A DNA stretch of 5,062 nt from Mariprofundaceae bacterium (GTDB lineage Bacteria; Pseudomonadota; Zetaproteobacteria; Mariprofundales; Mariprofundaceae): the NCBI GenBank assembly GCA_027035825.1, contig JALVTX010000234.1, positions 1 to 5,062 on the forward strand, given 5' to 3'. The translations under genes and the position numbers were made by a program. Position 1 is the stretch's first letter; the number at the start of each line of letters is the position of its first letter. A model generated the notes under the pieces. It was not told the origin of the DNA. It saw only the letters and a list, made by a program, of their open reading frames with translations, and searched no databases. Below, piece by piece: positions 4,794-5,062 of the stretch.

Positions 4794-5062
4794 ATGGCCC
4801 GGTTCCCCGCATGGCGGCCGGTGGCCGCGTTGCTGTGCCTGGCGCTCCTGGGCGGGTGCAGCCTCTCTACGCTCAGGCACTCGGCCGTCGGGTTCCTGGG
4901 CAGTTACGAGTCGGCGCTGCGCGCCTACCAGTCCGGCGACATCATGGCGGCGCGCAAGATCGTGCTGCGCATGGATCCATCCCGCCCGGACTATGCCGAC
5001 GCCCGCAAGCTGCTCAAGCGCAAGATTGAGCCGGCGCGCCTGCGCCTGCTCCGCCATTACGC
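4794..5062 (+). CDS. Predicted lipoprotein, N-terminal part (runs off the window)
   Basis: The frame is open from the ATG at 4794 to the window end (89 whole codons). The product begins with a lipoprotein signal peptide: Arg3 and Arg8, a hydrophobic core (VAALLCLALLG, 10-20) and the lipobox LGGC with Cys22 as the lipidation site. The residues after Cys22 (Ser, Leu) are not the Asp typical of inner-membrane retention, so an outer-membrane location is more likely. The mature part seen is helical and Arg/Ala/Leu-rich, with SYESALRAYQSGDIMAAR (about 37-54) resembling one helix pair of a TPR-type repeat. I do not recognise the family. It starts 2 bp after the adenylate cyclase stop and has no clear ribosome binding site of its own, so translation is probably coupled. 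The position suggests an envelope partner for the cyclase sensor, but this is inference. Confidence 0.75.
   Translation, partial: MARFPAWRPVAALLCLALLGGCSLSTLRHSAVGFLGSYESALRAYQSGDIMAARKIVLRMDPSRPDYADARKLLKRKIEPARLRLLRHY

Noticed and set aside
3115..4812. Very long open frame (565 codons) on the minus strand, antisense to the adenylate cyclase gene
   Set aside because: Its translation is His/Gln/Arg/Ala-rich and low in complexity, as expected for the mirror frame of a GC-rich gene, and matches no family. The plus-strand frame has all cyclase motifs.
1..5062. CRISPR arrays, tRNA or rRNA genes, insertion sequences, prophage or toxin-antitoxin genes
   Set aside because: No regularly spaced repeats, transposase or integrase motifs, terminal inverted repeats or structural RNA signatures were seen.

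Overview
The window is GC-rich DNA with dense bacterial coding. A BolA-family protein, a YhbY RNA-binding protein, a GGDEF diguanylate cyclase and a HAMP-linked class III cyclase together point to a pseudomonad-type proteobacterium (Pseudomonadota), most likely a gammaproteobacterium. This is inferred from gene content only; no rRNA or other marker is present and the genus cannot be named.

Layout. Positions 1-291 hold no convincing gene but carry a good candidate sigma-54 (-24/-12) promoter and an upstream inverted repeat. They precede a CPA1-type Na+/H+ antiporter gene (292-1725, +). Two small genes lie on the opposite strand, yhbY (2241-1951) followed by bolA (1958-1683). They overlap each other by 8 bp, and bolA runs convergently 43 bp into the 3' end of the antiporter gene. 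A 106-bp divergent intergenic region (2242-2347) separates yhbY from a rightward signalling cluster. That cluster holds a soluble diguanylate cyclase with an N-terminal Rossmann-like nucleotide-binding domain (2348-3244), a membrane-bound class III adenylate cyclase with periplasmic sensor and HAMP domains (3328-4791), and the start of a lipoprotein gene (4794 to beyond the window end).

How the parts may work together. The rightward cluster places a c-di-GMP synthase and a cAMP synthase next to each other. The first looks able to read a cytoplasmic dinucleotide or similar ligand through its Rossmann domain. The second has an unrecognised periplasmic sensor domain and, only 2 bp downstream, a lipoprotein that could be its envelope partner. 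This is the most interesting part of the window: a possible two-second-messenger module. The enzyme assignments rest on intact catalytic motifs. The joint regulation, the ligands and the lipoprotein link are inference. The leftward yhbY-bolA pair joins a ribosome-maturation factor to an Fe-S/stress-linked protein and looks like ordinary housekeeping in a less usual arrangement.
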